Shown here: piece after piece, positions 16,615 to 24,740 of the stretch
How positions within the stretch are numbered: the first letter of the stretch is position 1
Layout: every line of letters begins with the position of its first letter
NCBI GenBank assembly: GCA_017886895.1
Contig: JAGHJD010000036.1
Span: 1 to 39,314, forward strand
Direction: 5' to 3'
Source of the DNA: Clostridia bacterium
GTDB lineage: Bacteria; Bacillota; Clostridia; Christensenellales; Borkfalkiaceae
DNA: 39,314 nt
Position numbers and translations under genes: made by a program
Notes under the pieces: model-generated
Databases searched by the model: none
Seen by the model: the letters and a program-made list of their open reading frames with translations, nothing else
What the model was told of the DNA's origin: nothing

Positions 16615-17961
16615 ATGCGGTTTGACTGGACGGACCTTGCCGGCAGGCGGGTGTGCGTCGCCCTCTCGGGCGGCGGCGACTCCGTCGCGCTCTTTTTTTA
16701 CCTGAAAGAACACGCCGCAGAGCACGGGGTCACCCTCTCCGCGCTCAACGCCGAACACGGCATCCGCGGCGGGGCGTCCCTGCGCGATACCGCCTTTGTG
16801 CAAGAGCTTTGCGCGCGCGAGGGCGTCCCTCTCTTCTGCTTTGCCGCCGACATCCCCGCGCTTGCGAAGGCAAGCGGCAGGGGGATCGAGGAGGAGGCGC
16901 GCCTCTTCCGCCGCGCCTGTTACGAAGAGGTCCTGCGCGGGGACAGGGCGGACGTCGTCGCCACGGCGCACCACGCGGGCGACAACGCCGAGAGCGTGCT
17001 GTTCAACCTCTTCCGCGGTGCGTCGCTCACGGGCGTCGGCGGCATCCGCGCCTTTGTGCCCGTCATAGGGGAGAAGGGCATCGCCCGCCCCCTGCTCGGC
17101 ACGCCGAAGGAGGAGATCGCGGCGTATTTGCGCGAACGCGCCCTCGCGCACTGCGAGGACGAGACGAATGCGGACGAAACGTACGCGCGCAACTTTCTGC
17201 GCGCCCGCGTGCTCGCGCCCGCCATGGAGCGCTTTCCGCACGCGGAGGAGCATGTGTATTCCTTTTCGCGGGACGCGCGCGAGGACGACGATTTTCTGAA
17301 CGCGCTCGCGGAAAAGGAGCTGACCGTCTGCGAAGACGGTGCGGCATGGAGCCTCTCGCTGCCCGCGCCCCTCTTCCGCCGCTGTCTCGTGCTGGCGATG
17401 GGAAAATTCGGCGTCGTGCGGGACGTGACGCGCGTACACGTCGCGGCGGTGCAGGCGCTGGCAGAAAAGCAAAGCGGCGCGCGCGTTTCCCTGCCCGCAG
17501 GGCTTGCCGCCGTGCGCGAATACGGTTCGGTGCGCCTCTTCCGTGCGGAAGGCGCGGTGCAGACGGCGGAAATTCCCCTTGCCGCGGGCAGGTTCGCCTT
17601 TGCGGGCGGCACGCTCACCGTGGAAGAGCGCGCTTATACGGCAGAGACGCTTGCTCTTGCCGAACGTGCGGGCGGGGAAGGGAAGAGAAAGACGCTCGTG
17701 GCGGACGCTGACGCGTTCCCTGCGGGGTGCGTGCTGCGTACGCCGCGCACAGGAGATACCTTCCGCAAGTTCGGCGGCGGCACAAAGCCGCTCAAAAAAT
17801 ACCTGACCGATAAAAAGATCCCCGCGCGGATGCGCGCGGAGCTGCCCGTCGCGGCAAGCGGGGAGCGCGTCTTTGCCGTGTGCGGGGCGGAGATCGCTGA
17901 GGATGTGAAGGTGACGGCGTCAACGCGCCGCGTCTATATATTAACCTATGAGGAGAAGTGA
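16615..17961 (+). CDS. tilS: tRNA(Ile)-lysidine synthase
   Basis: 448 residues. TilS attaches lysine to C34 of the CAU-anticodon isoleucine tRNA using ATP, so it reads AUA. The PP-loop SGGGDS lies near residues 18-23; NAEHGIRG and ETNADETYARNFLRARVL are typical of the catalytic half, and GDTFRKFGGGTKPLKKYLTDKKIP is the C-terminal TilS domain. The ATG at 16615 has a strong AAGGGGGGGAG upstream; an in-frame ATG at 16591 would overlap the previous gene by four bases. The tilS-hpt order is conserved in Firmicutes. Confidence 0.95.
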   Translation: MRFDWTDLAGRRVCVALSGGGDSVALFFYLKEHAAEHGVTLSALNAEHGIRGGASLRDTAFVQELCAREGVPLFCFAADIPALAKASGRGIEEEARLFRRACYEEVLRGDRADVVATAHHAGDNAESVLFNLFRGASLTGVGGIRAFVPVIGEKGIARPLLGTPKEEIAAYLRERALAHCEDETNADETYARNFLRARVLAPAMERFPHAEEHVYSFSRDAREDDDFLNALAEKELTVCEDGAAWSLSLPAPLFRRCLVLAMGKFGVVRDVTRVHVAAVQALAEKQSGARVSLPAGLAAVREYGSVRLFRAEGAVQTAEIPLAAGRFAFAGGTLTVEERAYTAETLALAERAGGEGKRKTLVADADAFPAGCVLRTPRTGDTFRKFGGGTKPLKKYLTDKKIPARMRAELPVAASGERVFAVCGAEIAEDVKVTASTRRVYILTYEEK

Positions 17962-17962
17962 G

Positions 17963-18514
17963 ATGGGCAACAACATTGAAGTTCTGATTTCCGAGGAGCG
18001 GCTCGCCGCGCGCGTGAAGGAGCTCGGCAGGCAGCTCTCTGCCGACTATGCGGGCAAAGACCCCCTCTTTGTCTGCGTATTGAAAGGCGCGTGCATCTTT
18101 TTTGCAGACCTGATCCGTGCGATGACCTGTTCGGTGCAGTTCGACTTTATCCAGGCGGCGTCCTACGGCAACGGGACCTCTTCCTCGGGCGAGGTGCGCA
18201 TCGTCAAGGATACGCAGGCGTCCGTCGTCGGGCGCAACGTCGTGCTCATCGAGGACATTGTCGATTCGGGCAGGACGCTCGCGCGGCTGTCCCGCCTCTT
18301 ATACGAGCGCGGCGCGAAGAGCGTGAAGATCTGCGCGCTGCTCGACAAGCCCTCCCGCCGCGTCGAGGGCGGGGCGGAGGCGGAGTACGTCGGCTTTGCC
18401 ATCGACGACCTGTTCGTCGTCGGCTACGGGCTGGATTTTGCCGAACGGCACCGCGAACTGCCCTATGTCGGCGTGCTCTCTCCCGAAGAGGCGCGCGGGG
18501 AAGGGAATGAATAA
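17963..18514 (+). CDS. hpt: Hypoxanthine phosphoribosyltransferase
   Basis: 183 residues, the normal size. It salvages hypoxanthine and guanine to IMP and GMP using PRPP. The PRPP-binding motif VVLIEDIVDSGRTL is intact and FVCVLKGACIFFADL matches the N-terminal conserved loop. It begins one base after the tilS stop with GAGGAGAAG upstream. Confidence 0.95.
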   Translation: MGNNIEVLISEERLAARVKELGRQLSADYAGKDPLFVCVLKGACIFFADLIRAMTCSVQFDFIQAASYGNGTSSSGEVRIVKDTQASVVGRNVVLIEDIVDSGRTLARLSRLLYERGAKSVKICALLDKPSRRVEGGAEAEYVGFAIDDLFVVGYGLDFAERHRELPYVGVLSPEEARGEGNE

Positions 18515-19130
18515 GCCGAATTTCGACAGAGCGATGCAGGAGACGCTTTCGCGCATCCCGCGCGGAACGCCCCTTTTGCTGCATAGCTGCTGCGGGCCGT
18601 GCTCGTCGCGGTGCATCGAGGAGCTGAAGGAGACGTTCGCCGTCACCGTGCTCTATTATAACCCGAATATCTTCCCGCGCGAAGAGTACGAAAAGCGCAA
18701 AGCCGAACAGCTCCGCTTTCTGCGCGAGACGGGCTGGGCGCAGTTTCTGGACTGCGACTACGACGAACAGGCGTTTGCAGACGCGGCGCAGGGGCTGGAG
18801 AACGAGCCGGAGGGCGGCTTGCGCTGCCGCGCCTGTTTCGCGTTGCGCCTCGGCACGCTCGCGCGCACGGCGAAGGAGCGCGGCTTTGCGTGGGTGTGCT
18901 CGACGCTCTCGGTCAGCCCGCACAAAAACGCTGCGTGGCTGAACGAGATCGGGCAGGCGCAGGCGGAGCGCTACGGCGTGCAGTGGCTGCCCAACGACTT
19001 CAAAAAGCGGAACGGCTACCTGCGTTCCATCCGCCTCTCCGAAGAGCACGCGCTGTATCGGCAGGGGTATTGCGGGTGTGAAAGTTCTTATCACGCATTC
19101 CTCGCGCAAAGGCGCTGCGGAATGCCGTGA
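18507..19130 (+). CDS. queH: Epoxyqueuosine reductase QueH
   Basis: 207 residues. QueH performs the last step of queuosine synthesis in tRNA, reducing epoxyqueuosine with Fe-S cofactors. Conserved cysteine motifs: LLLHSCCGPCS near the start, RCRACFALRL in the middle and YRQGYCGC near the end. It overlaps hpt by eight bases. The last 12 or so codons (YHAFLAQRRCGMP) and the stop lie inside the first hairpin of the repeat element at 19091-19237, so the native C-terminus has apparently been replaced or shaped by it. Confidence 0.93.
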   Translation: MNKPNFDRAMQETLSRIPRGTPLLLHSCCGPCSSRCIEELKETFAVTVLYYNPNIFPREEYEKRKAEQLRFLRETGWAQFLDCDYDEQAFADAAQGLENEPEGGLRCRACFALRLGTLARTAKERGFAWVCSTLSVSPHKNAAWLNEIGQAQAERYGVQWLPNDFKKRNGYLRSIRLSEEHALYRQGYCGCESSYHAFLAQRRCGMP

Positions 19131-19237
19131 GTTTGAGGGAGACACCATTGTTCGCGGCGTTGCCGCTCTGCAATGGTTTCTCCACTCTTTTCGCCCTTTT
19201 TAGGGCTACGTATTATAGAACGGGCGAAAATTCACCC
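19091..19237 (+). repeat. Three-hairpin repeat element, copy E1
   Basis: Hairpin C: TCACGCATTCC (19091-19101) with GGAATGCCGTGA (19119-19130), inner GCGC-AAAG-GCGC. Hairpin A: GAGGGAGACACCATTG (19135-19150) with 19171-19187. Hairpin B: TTTTCGCCC (19188-19196) with GGGCGAAAA (19222-19230), loop containing AGGGCTACGTATTATAGAA. It ends in the tag ATTCACCC. Same direction as queH and overlapping its 3' end. Compare copies E5, E3, E2 and E4. Confidence 0.85.
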
Positions 19238-19370
19238 TCTTCCGTTACGCTTTCCATAAAGCGCAAGGGGCAAAAGGCAAAAGTGTGATTTTGCCTTTTG
19301 CGAGGGGATTATAGAAATCGCGCACATTCACCCCTTTTCCTAAGAGCCGAATGTTTTCGGCAACAGGGCT
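19238..19370. repeat. Linker hairpins of the repeat block
   Basis: Holds CGCTTT/AAAGCG and a complementary pair of AAAAGGCAAAA-type arms. A second ATTATAGAA...ATTCACCCC unit follows at about 19311-19335, then the small hairpin GCCGAA/TTCGGC (19346-19361). The same modules recur in the blocks near 29.7, 33.7 and 37.6 kb. Confidence 0.65.
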
Positions 19371-19481
19371 CCCGAAAATCGCAGGGCAACGCCCGAGATT
19401 TTTGGGAAGAGGAGGAGCGAAGCACGCATGCGAGCTTTGCTCCGAGGGGCAAAGCGAGAGCGCAGCCGACTGCTCCGACGA
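19371..19481 (+). repeat. Structured repeat module M2, copy a
   Basis: Begins with CCCGAAAATC pairing with GATTTTTGGG around GGGC-AAC-GCCC. After AAGAGGAGGAGCG it has GCTTTGCTCC pairing with GGGGCAAAGC and ends CTGCTCCGACGA. Three other copies (29478-29583, 37473-37586, 37686-37792) share layout and flanks but differ in the stem arms. Confidence 0.8.
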
Positions 19482-19552
19482 GGGTGCGCTTTCCGAAAAG
19501 CGTCTTTTTCGGACGCGCAATAGATTATTGAAAGAGGGAACTTTCCTTTTTT

Positions 19553-19860
19553 GTCATCCTGAGCGGAACCGCCCGCAGGGCGGCGCAGTTGCTTCCTTTT
19601 GTGTCACCCTGAGCGAGCCGCCGAGAAGGAACGGCGGCGAGTCGAATGGGTCTGAGCCGTTCCATATGTTAGCCATATGCAGTCTGTGCTGCTTGGCTGA
19701 CTGCATACGGCTTTCGACGTATTCGGCTCAGATCCCTCGACTGCGCTCGGGATGACGCGGGGGCGATATGTATAGAGAGATCCCTCGGCAAGCTCGGAAT
19801 GACACGGGGGCGATATGTATAGAGAGATCCCTCGGCAAGCTCGGAATGACACAGAGGGGA
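19553..19860. repeat. TCATCC-type dispersed repeats with a 47-bp tandem duplication
   Basis: GTCATCCTGAGCG at about 19551 and GTCACCCTGAGCG at about 19602 face inverted copies of CCCTCG...CTCGGGATGAC at 19735-19756. Two 47-bp near-identical units lie in tandem at 19754-19800 and 19801-19847, each containing GATATGTATAGAGAGATCCC. The TGTCATCCTGAGCG sequence type is a common intergenic repeat in many bacteria. The same family recurs at 38984-39112. Confidence 0.75.
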
Positions 19861-19906
19861 CACCCCTCGCTATTTTAAACAGAGCCGCCCGCAGGGCGGC
19901 GGGCGG

Positions 19907-20743
19907 CTAATCTGCGATTGCGGCGGGGTCTGTTTTTTCGGCAGGTTCCGTTTCGGCGGAGGCGTTCTGCGCGCGGAACTGCCCCGCCGTCATGCCCGTC
20001 TCCGTTTTGAAAAAGCGGGCGAAGTTGTGCGGCGTCTGAAAATTCAGGTAGTAGGCGACTTCGGTCATGGTATAACCCGTCTCCAGAAGCAGCCGCTTTG
20101 CCTCGGCGACGCGTTGGCGCACGAGGTAGTGTTTGAGCGTGATCCCCTCCTGCGCGCGGAACACGGCGGAGAGATACTTCTCATGGTACCCAAGCTCCCG
20201 CGCGAGGTCGCCCACCTTGATGTCCGAAAAGCGGTGGAAGAACACGAACTCCTTGATCTGCCCGACGAGGCGCGCCTGCACGCTCTCTTTTTTTTGTTCC
20301 CGCACGGAAGCGCGCGCCTGTCCGTACAGTTCGAGCAGCAGTTCGGTCGCAAGGTACAGCGAGCGCACGCCGCGCGCCTGCTCGCTCTCCGCGCGTAAAA
20401 GTTTTGCCGCGATCGCCTGTACCGCCGCCGCGTCTTCGAATTTGCCCTGTACGGGCAGCGAAATGCTCGCGGGCAGGGCGGGGCAGCGGAAGTGCATCCA
20501 GTAAAAGCGGCAGCGGCACACGCGCGTGCCGTGCTGGCGCACGGTGGGCGACATGATGAAGTACTCCCCCGCGGGCACTTCGTATTCCCTGTCTTCGTCG
20601 GCGATGAACAGCACGCCCTCGGTGACGACGAACAGCTCGTATTCGAACAGCCGCCGCGTCAGGTGTTTCCAGCCCCGTTCGGGCGAAATGAACTCGCCGA
20701 ACCACAGCATCTGCACGGGGCGGGTCAGATCGAGATGGATCAT
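19907..20743 (-). CDS. AraC-family transcription regulator
   Basis: 278 residues. The N-terminal half is a cupin-like ligand-sensing domain (EVPAGEYFIMSPTVRQHGTR). The C-terminal double helix-turn-helix is at about 165-262, with IKVGDLARELGYHEKYLSAVFRA-type first helix pair and MTEVAYYLNFQTPHNFARFFK as the second. It is divergent from the GH127 gene, with overlapping promoters, so it very likely controls that gene in response to an arabinose-containing ligand. The ATG at 20743 is the first after the promoter, but its ribosome site is weak. Confidence 0.9.
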   Translation of the reverse strand: MIHLDLTRPVQMLWFGEFISPERGWKHLTRRLFEYELFVVTEGVLFIADEDREYEVPAGEYFIMSPTVRQHGTRVCRCRFYWMHFRCPALPASISLPVQGKFEDAAAVQAIAAKLLRAESEQARGVRSLYLATELLLELYGQARASVREQKKESVQARLVGQIKEFVFFHRFSDIKVGDLARELGYHEKYLSAVFRAQEGITLKHYLVRQRVAEAKRLLLETGYTMTEVAYYLNFQTPHNFARFFKTETGMTAGQFRAQNASAETEPAEKTDPAAIAD

Positions 20744-20756
20744 CTTACATTTTGAT

Positions 20757-20786
20757 ACAGGCAGCTTTCCTTTCGGGATTGCCTGT
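20757..20786. promoter_or_regulatory. Candidate operator between the AraC regulator and the GH127 gene
   Basis: A 7-bp inverted repeat ACAGGCA (20757-20763) and TGCCTGT (20780-20786), spaced two helical turns apart centre to centre. It overlaps the plus-strand -35 and lies downstream of the minus promoter, so one bound dimer could affect both genes. Confidence 0.5.
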
Positions 20787-20808
20787 TTTCCCCCTTTCTT
20801 TGTACAAT
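20779..20808 (+). promoter_or_regulatory. Promoter of the GH127 gene
   Basis: -35 TTGCCT (20779-20784), 18-bp spacer, -10 TACAAT (20803-20808). The weak -35 suits activation by the AraC protein. Confidence 0.55.
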
Positions 20809-20809
20809 A

Positions 20810-20838
20810 AGTATACCACATTCCGCTGCGGCTTTCAA
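20810..20838 (-). promoter_or_regulatory. Promoter of the AraC regulator
   Basis: Minus strand -35 TTGAAA (20833-20838), 17-bp spacer, -10 TATACT (20810-20815). Its -10 is separated by one base from the -10 of the opposing promoter. Confidence 0.7.
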
Positions 20839-20876
20839 CAGTCGGCGGAAAATTCATGGGAGAGGGGAGAAAAAAG

Positions 20877-23800
20877 ATGCAGCTTTTGAAAAAGCGCGGA
20901 CTGCGCAGCGCATTGTATGCGCTGCTCGCCGTCCTGCTGGCGGCAGTGCTCCTGCTTTGCGCGGCGTGCGCGTCGGAGGATGCGGGGGGAGGTACCTCTG
21001 AGGAGGGGACCGAACAGGGCAGCGGCTCGGATGAAGGCAGCGGCTCGGATGAAGGCGACGGCACCGAAGAGACGCCCACGTCGATAGATCAATCCACGGC
21101 GGAGGATACCGCAGTTATGACATTTACCGAACTTGACGAGACGGTCATTCTCGACGACTATGCCGTCAACGGGCTGGACAAGGAGATAGACTATCTCTTA
21201 AAACTGGACGCAGACAGACTGCTCGCGGGGTTCTATCTGAACTCCTCGCTCGGCTCGAACGGGCATTCCATGTACACGGGCGGCTGGGAGGGCGCGCTCA
21301 TCGGCGGGCACACGATGGGGCACTACCTCACCGCGCTGTCACAGGCGATCGCCAACGCGGGCACGCCCGAAAGCGACCGCGAGGCGCTCACGACCAAACT
21401 CAACTATATCATCGACGAACTTGCAAAATGCCAGAACAACCCCGGCGCGGGCGCCGAGGCGGGCTTTTTGTGGGGCGCGCAGGTGCTCGACTCCTCTAAC
21501 GTGGAGATCCAGTTCGACAACGTGGAGCAGAACCGCACGAACATTTCGACCGAGGCGTGGGTGCCCTGGTACACGATGCACAAGATTTTGGCGGGCTTGC
21601 TCGACGCCTATACGCTTGCGGGCAGCACGCAGGCGCTTTCCGTTGCGGAAAACCTCGGCGACTGGGTGTATGACCGCGTTTCGCAGTGGAGCGAGGAGAC
21701 GCAGGCGACCGTGCTCGCAATCGAATACGGCGGCATGAACGACGCCCTCTACAACCTCTATGCGGCCACGGGCGAGGAGAAGTACGCCGAAGCCGCGCAT
21801 AGGTTCGACGAGGAGACGCTGTTCGACCGGGTGCTCGCCGCGGGCGAAAACTACCTCGACGGCAAGCATGCGAACACGACCATCCCGAAGATCATCGGCG
21901 CGCTCAACCGCTACGTCACGCTGCACGGCAGGACGCTTTCGGACGGCACGACGGTGGACGCCTCCCGCTACCTCGAAGTGGCGGAGGCGTTCTGGACGTG
22001 CGTCACCGAGCGGCACACCTATGTCACGGGCGGCAATTCGGAGTGGGAGCACTTCGGCGCGGACTATGTGCTGGACGCCGAGCGCACCAACTGCAACTGC
22101 GAGACGTGCAACACCTACAACATGCTCAAACTCTCGCGCACGCTGTTCACGATCACGGGAGATGTGAAATATCTCGACTACTACGAGGGCACCTATTACA
22201 ACGCCATCTGGTCGTCGCAGAATCCCGAAACGGGCATGACGACCTACTTCCAGCCCATGGCGAGCGGCTACTTCAAGGTCTATTCGACGGAGGAGACAAA
22301 CTTCTGGTGCTGCACGGGCAGCGGCATGGAGAGCTTTACCAAACTCAACGACAGCATCTACTACGATGCGGGCAATGCCGTGTATGTCGCGCTCTATCTC
22401 AGCTCGGCGTATGAGACGGATTCCGTCTCCCTCACGCAGACGGCGGATCTTGAAAATTCGGATACGGCGACCATAAAAGTCGACAGCGGTTCTGCCGTGC
22501 TGCGCCTGCGCAGACCCGCATGGTCGGCAAGCTTTGCCGTGTATGTCAACGACGTGCCCGTCGCGGGCTCCGCGCAGGACGGGTTCGTCTCCGTGGACGT
22601 CAGGGCGGGGGACACGGTGCGCGTGGAGTTGGAAAAGACGGTCACGGCGTACAACCTGCCCGACGGCGAAAACGTGTGCGCCTTCAAGTACGGCCCCTTC
22701 GTGCTCTCCGCAGAGCTGGGCACCGCGAACATGAACGCGGGCACGACGGGCGTCAACGTCACGATCCCTTCCTCCGCCGTGGCGACGGAGCAGCAGGAGA
22801 TCGCGCAGGAGGGCATGTCTGTCAAAGAGTTCATGGCGAACATCAACGACTATATGCAGGCAAACGGCGACGGCACGTTCATGCTCACGGGCACCACGAG
22901 CGATACGCCGCTCACCTTCTCCTACCATTTCAGGCAGTACACGCAGCGGTACGCAATCTACAACGAATTCGTGACGCTCGGCAGCAAGGTCACGCTTGCG
23001 GACGCCTTCGAGTGGACGGCGACGGACACCGTGCAGCCCGGGTACGGGCAGTACGAGACGGACGACCTGCACGACATGCAGGACGAAGGCTCCGTCGGCG
23101 CGACGGGCGTCTCGGGGCTGGGCACGACGCGCTACGCGACGGCGGGCGGCTCCTTCTCCTACACGATGGCGGTGGAGAAGGATACGGCGAACAGGCTGGT
23201 CGTCTGCCTCGCCGCGGCGGACAACGGCAAATCGCTGAAGATCACGGCGGGAGGCGAAGTGCTGTACAGCGGCACGCTCGATTACACGGGCGCGGGCACC
23301 ATGTATTCGATGGAGCTGGAGATCCCTGTCTCCGTCATAGCGGCGGCGACGGAAAAGACGGTGAACGGCACGGCGTACGACGTCATCACTGTGACGTTTG
23401 AAAGCGCGGTCAGCGGCGAGGAGTCAGCGCGCGTCTGCTCCTACCTCTATTCCGAGGCGTTCCGGAATTACCAGGCGTACTTTGTGGACTGCGGCGATTA
23501 TCAGCCGTCGACCGTCAGCGACGGCGACTATCTCGGCGTGTACAACTCCGTCACCGAACAGGTGTACGGCACCGACCCCGCCACGGGCAAGAGCTGGGGC
23601 ATTGTGGACGACTATTCGACGAATATTGCGGGCACGCCCGCGGCAGGTACGGGCATCGGCACGAACAGCACCTGGGCGTACGAATATCTGACGGCAAACA
23701 CCGACTACGGCAAGACGGAGACCCAGCGCTACACCAAGAACCAGTACGAAAACGGCGTGGCGCGCAATCTGCACTACAAGTTTGAGCTGCCGAACGGCGA

Positions 23801-24011
23801 CTACATCGTCGAAGTGTACTTCGCCGACCCGTGGGGCTGTTCCAAGAACCCGACGCTCACCGTGAACGGTGCGGTCGCGCTGGAAAATGCGGACGTCGGC
23901 AAAGCGGTGCAGACGGAGGTCATCACCGTCACGGACGGGCAGATGACGCTGGACTTCACTTCAAGCGATCTGTGCATCAATATCGCCTACATCCGTATCC
24001 TGTTCGCATAA
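20877..24011 (+). CDS. GH127-type beta-L-arabinofuranosidase lipoprotein
   Basis: 1044 residues. A signal peptide ends LLLCAAC, predicting lipidation at Cys31 (the -3 Cys is atypical), then an acidic Gly/Ser linker to about 70. Residues about 90-640 form the DUF1680/GH127 (alpha/alpha)6 domain. Zinc and catalytic residues match the HypBA1 pattern: Glu409 and Cys411 in CNCETCN, and Cys478-Cys479 in FWCCTG. After beta domains, residues from about 863 to the end form a malectin-like carbohydrate-binding domain. It probably removes L-arabinofuranose from plant glycans outside the cell. The chosen ATG follows GAGAGGGGAG; an upstream ATG at 20856 is less likely. Confidence 0.93.
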   Translation: MQLLKKRGLRSALYALLAVLLAAVLLLCAACASEDAGGGTSEEGTEQGSGSDEGSGSDEGDGTEETPTSIDQSTAEDTAVMTFTELDETVILDDYAVNGLDKEIDYLLKLDADRLLAGFYLNSSLGSNGHSMYTGGWEGALIGGHTMGHYLTALSQAIANAGTPESDREALTTKLNYIIDELAKCQNNPGAGAEAGFLWGAQVLDSSNVEIQFDNVEQNRTNISTEAWVPWYTMHKILAGLLDAYTLAGSTQALSVAENLGDWVYDRVSQWSEETQATVLAIEYGGMNDALYNLYAATGEEKYAEAAHRFDEETLFDRVLAAGENYLDGKHANTTIPKIIGALNRYVTLHGRTLSDGTTVDASRYLEVAEAFWTCVTERHTYVTGGNSEWEHFGADYVLDAERTNCNCETCNTYNMLKLSRTLFTITGDVKYLDYYEGTYYNAIWSSQNPETGMTTYFQPMASGYFKVYSTEETNFWCCTGSGMESFTKLNDSIYYDAGNAVYVALYLSSAYETDSVSLTQTADLENSDTATIKVDSGSAVLRLRRPAWSASFAVYVNDVPVAGSAQDGFVSVDVRAGDTVRVELEKTVTAYNLPDGENVCAFKYGPFVLSAELGTANMNAGTTGVNVTIPSSAVATEQQEIAQEGMSVKEFMANINDYMQANGDGTFMLTGTTSDTPLTFSYHFRQYTQRYAIYNEFVTLGSKVTLADAFEWTATDTVQPGYGQYETDDLHDMQDEGSVGATGVSGLGTTRYATAGGSFSYTMAVEKDTANRLVVCLAAADNGKSLKITAGGEVLYSGTLDYTGAGTMYSMELEIPVSVIAAATEKTVNGTAYDVITVTFESAVSGEESARVCSYLYSEAFRNYQAYFVDCGDYQPSTVSDGDYLGVYNSVTEQVYGTDPATGKSWGIVDDYSTNIAGTPAAGTGIGTNSTWAYEYLTANTDYGKTETQRYTKNQYENGVARNLHYKFELPNGDYIVEVYFADPWGCSKNPTLTVNGAVALENADVGKAVQTEVITVTDGQMTLDFTSSDLCINIAYIRILFA

Positions 24012-24043
24012 GGCGGGGCGAAAAAAGAAGAAAAACATAGTTC

Positions 24044-24078
24044 GGGGCGCGCGGCTCATGCCGCGCGCCCCTTGCGCT
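24044..24078 (+). terminator. Terminator of the GH127 gene
   Basis: A perfect 12-bp GC-rich stem GGGGCGCGCGGC with tetraloop TCAT and its complement, followed by TTGCGCTTTTTT. Confidence 0.88.
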
Positions 24079-24189
24079 TTTTTCCCGCGGGCAGACGTGC
24101 AGCGGTGCTTTTTCCTGCGGGCGCGCCGTTGCGCCTTTTTCCGCGGCTCCGTTTTTTCGGAAAAAAGCGAAGATTTCCCCGAAAAAGAT

Positions 24190-24219
24190 TTGACAAAGCA
24201 GATATTTCTGCGCTATACT
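24190..24219 (+). promoter_or_regulatory. Promoter of the Rrf2-cysteine desulfurase operon
   Basis: -35 TTGACA (24190-24195), 18-bp spacer, -10 TATACT (24214-24219). Confidence 0.85.
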
Positions 24220-24222
24220 AAA

Positions 24223-24241
24223 TGCAACTAAAAAGGTTGCA
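24223..24241. promoter_or_regulatory. Likely autoregulatory operator of the Rrf2 regulator
   Basis: Inverted repeat TGCAAC, 7-base spacer, GTTGCA, located just after the -10 over the expected transcription start. The position is ideal for repression by the regulator encoded immediately downstream. Confidence 0.65.
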
Positions 24242-24293
24242 ATTATGCCGCGCGCAGATTAGGCAAAAAAACGCGCGGCGGGAGGGTTCGGTC

Positions 24294-24740
24294 ATGAGGT
24301 TATCGTCAAAATCGCAGTACGGGCTGAAGGCGTGCTTTATCCTGGCGCAGAATTATCCGCTGCGGTGCGTGAGCGCGTCCGCGCTCGAAAAGGAGATCGC
24401 CGTTTCGAGCAAGTATATCGAGAAGATCATGCGCATGCTCTCGGGGGCGGGCGTCGTCACCGCCGAGCGCGGCGTCTCGGGCGGGTACAAGCTGACCCGC
24501 GCGCCCGAAAAGATCACGATCGGCGACGTCGCGCGCGCTCTCGAGGACAATATGGAGATCGCGGACTGCATCACCTCCACCTGCGAGAAGTGCGCCACGG
24601 GCACCGTCTGGCGCAAGCTGTACGACGGCATCAACGAGGTGCTCGATTCGATGACGCTGCAATCGGTCTTGGACGACCACGACGGCGTTATCGTCTGCCG
24701 CTGCGGCGAGCCGCAGCATGTGCACGGAGGTGCGCGGTGA
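24294..24740 (+). CDS. Rrf2-family (IscR/CymR-like) regulator
   Basis: 148 residues. The N-terminal winged helix starts MRLSSKSQYGLKACFILA, and SSKYIEKIMRMLSGAGVV and RGVSGGYKLTR are family hallmarks. Cys92, Cys97 and Cys100 sit where IscR-type proteins bind a [2Fe-2S] cluster, although the spacing is shorter than in IscR. The C-terminus adds VCRCGEPQHVH. It probably senses Fe-S or sulfur status and controls the next gene. The start is chosen from GGGAGGG upstream. Confidence 0.92.
   Translation: MRLSSKSQYGLKACFILAQNYPLRCVSASALEKEIAVSSKYIEKIMRMLSGAGVVTAERGVSGGYKLTRAPEKITIGDVARALEDNMEIADCITSTCEKCATGTVWRKLYDGINEVLDSMTLQSVLDDHDGVIVCRCGEPQHVHGGAR

Noticed and set aside
21339..23072. 577-codon open frame on the minus strand inside the GH127 gene
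   Set aside because: It is antisense to a gene with clear catalytic motifs, has no ribosome site or domain and an Arg/His/Val-rich composition typical of the reverse strand of GC-rich genes.
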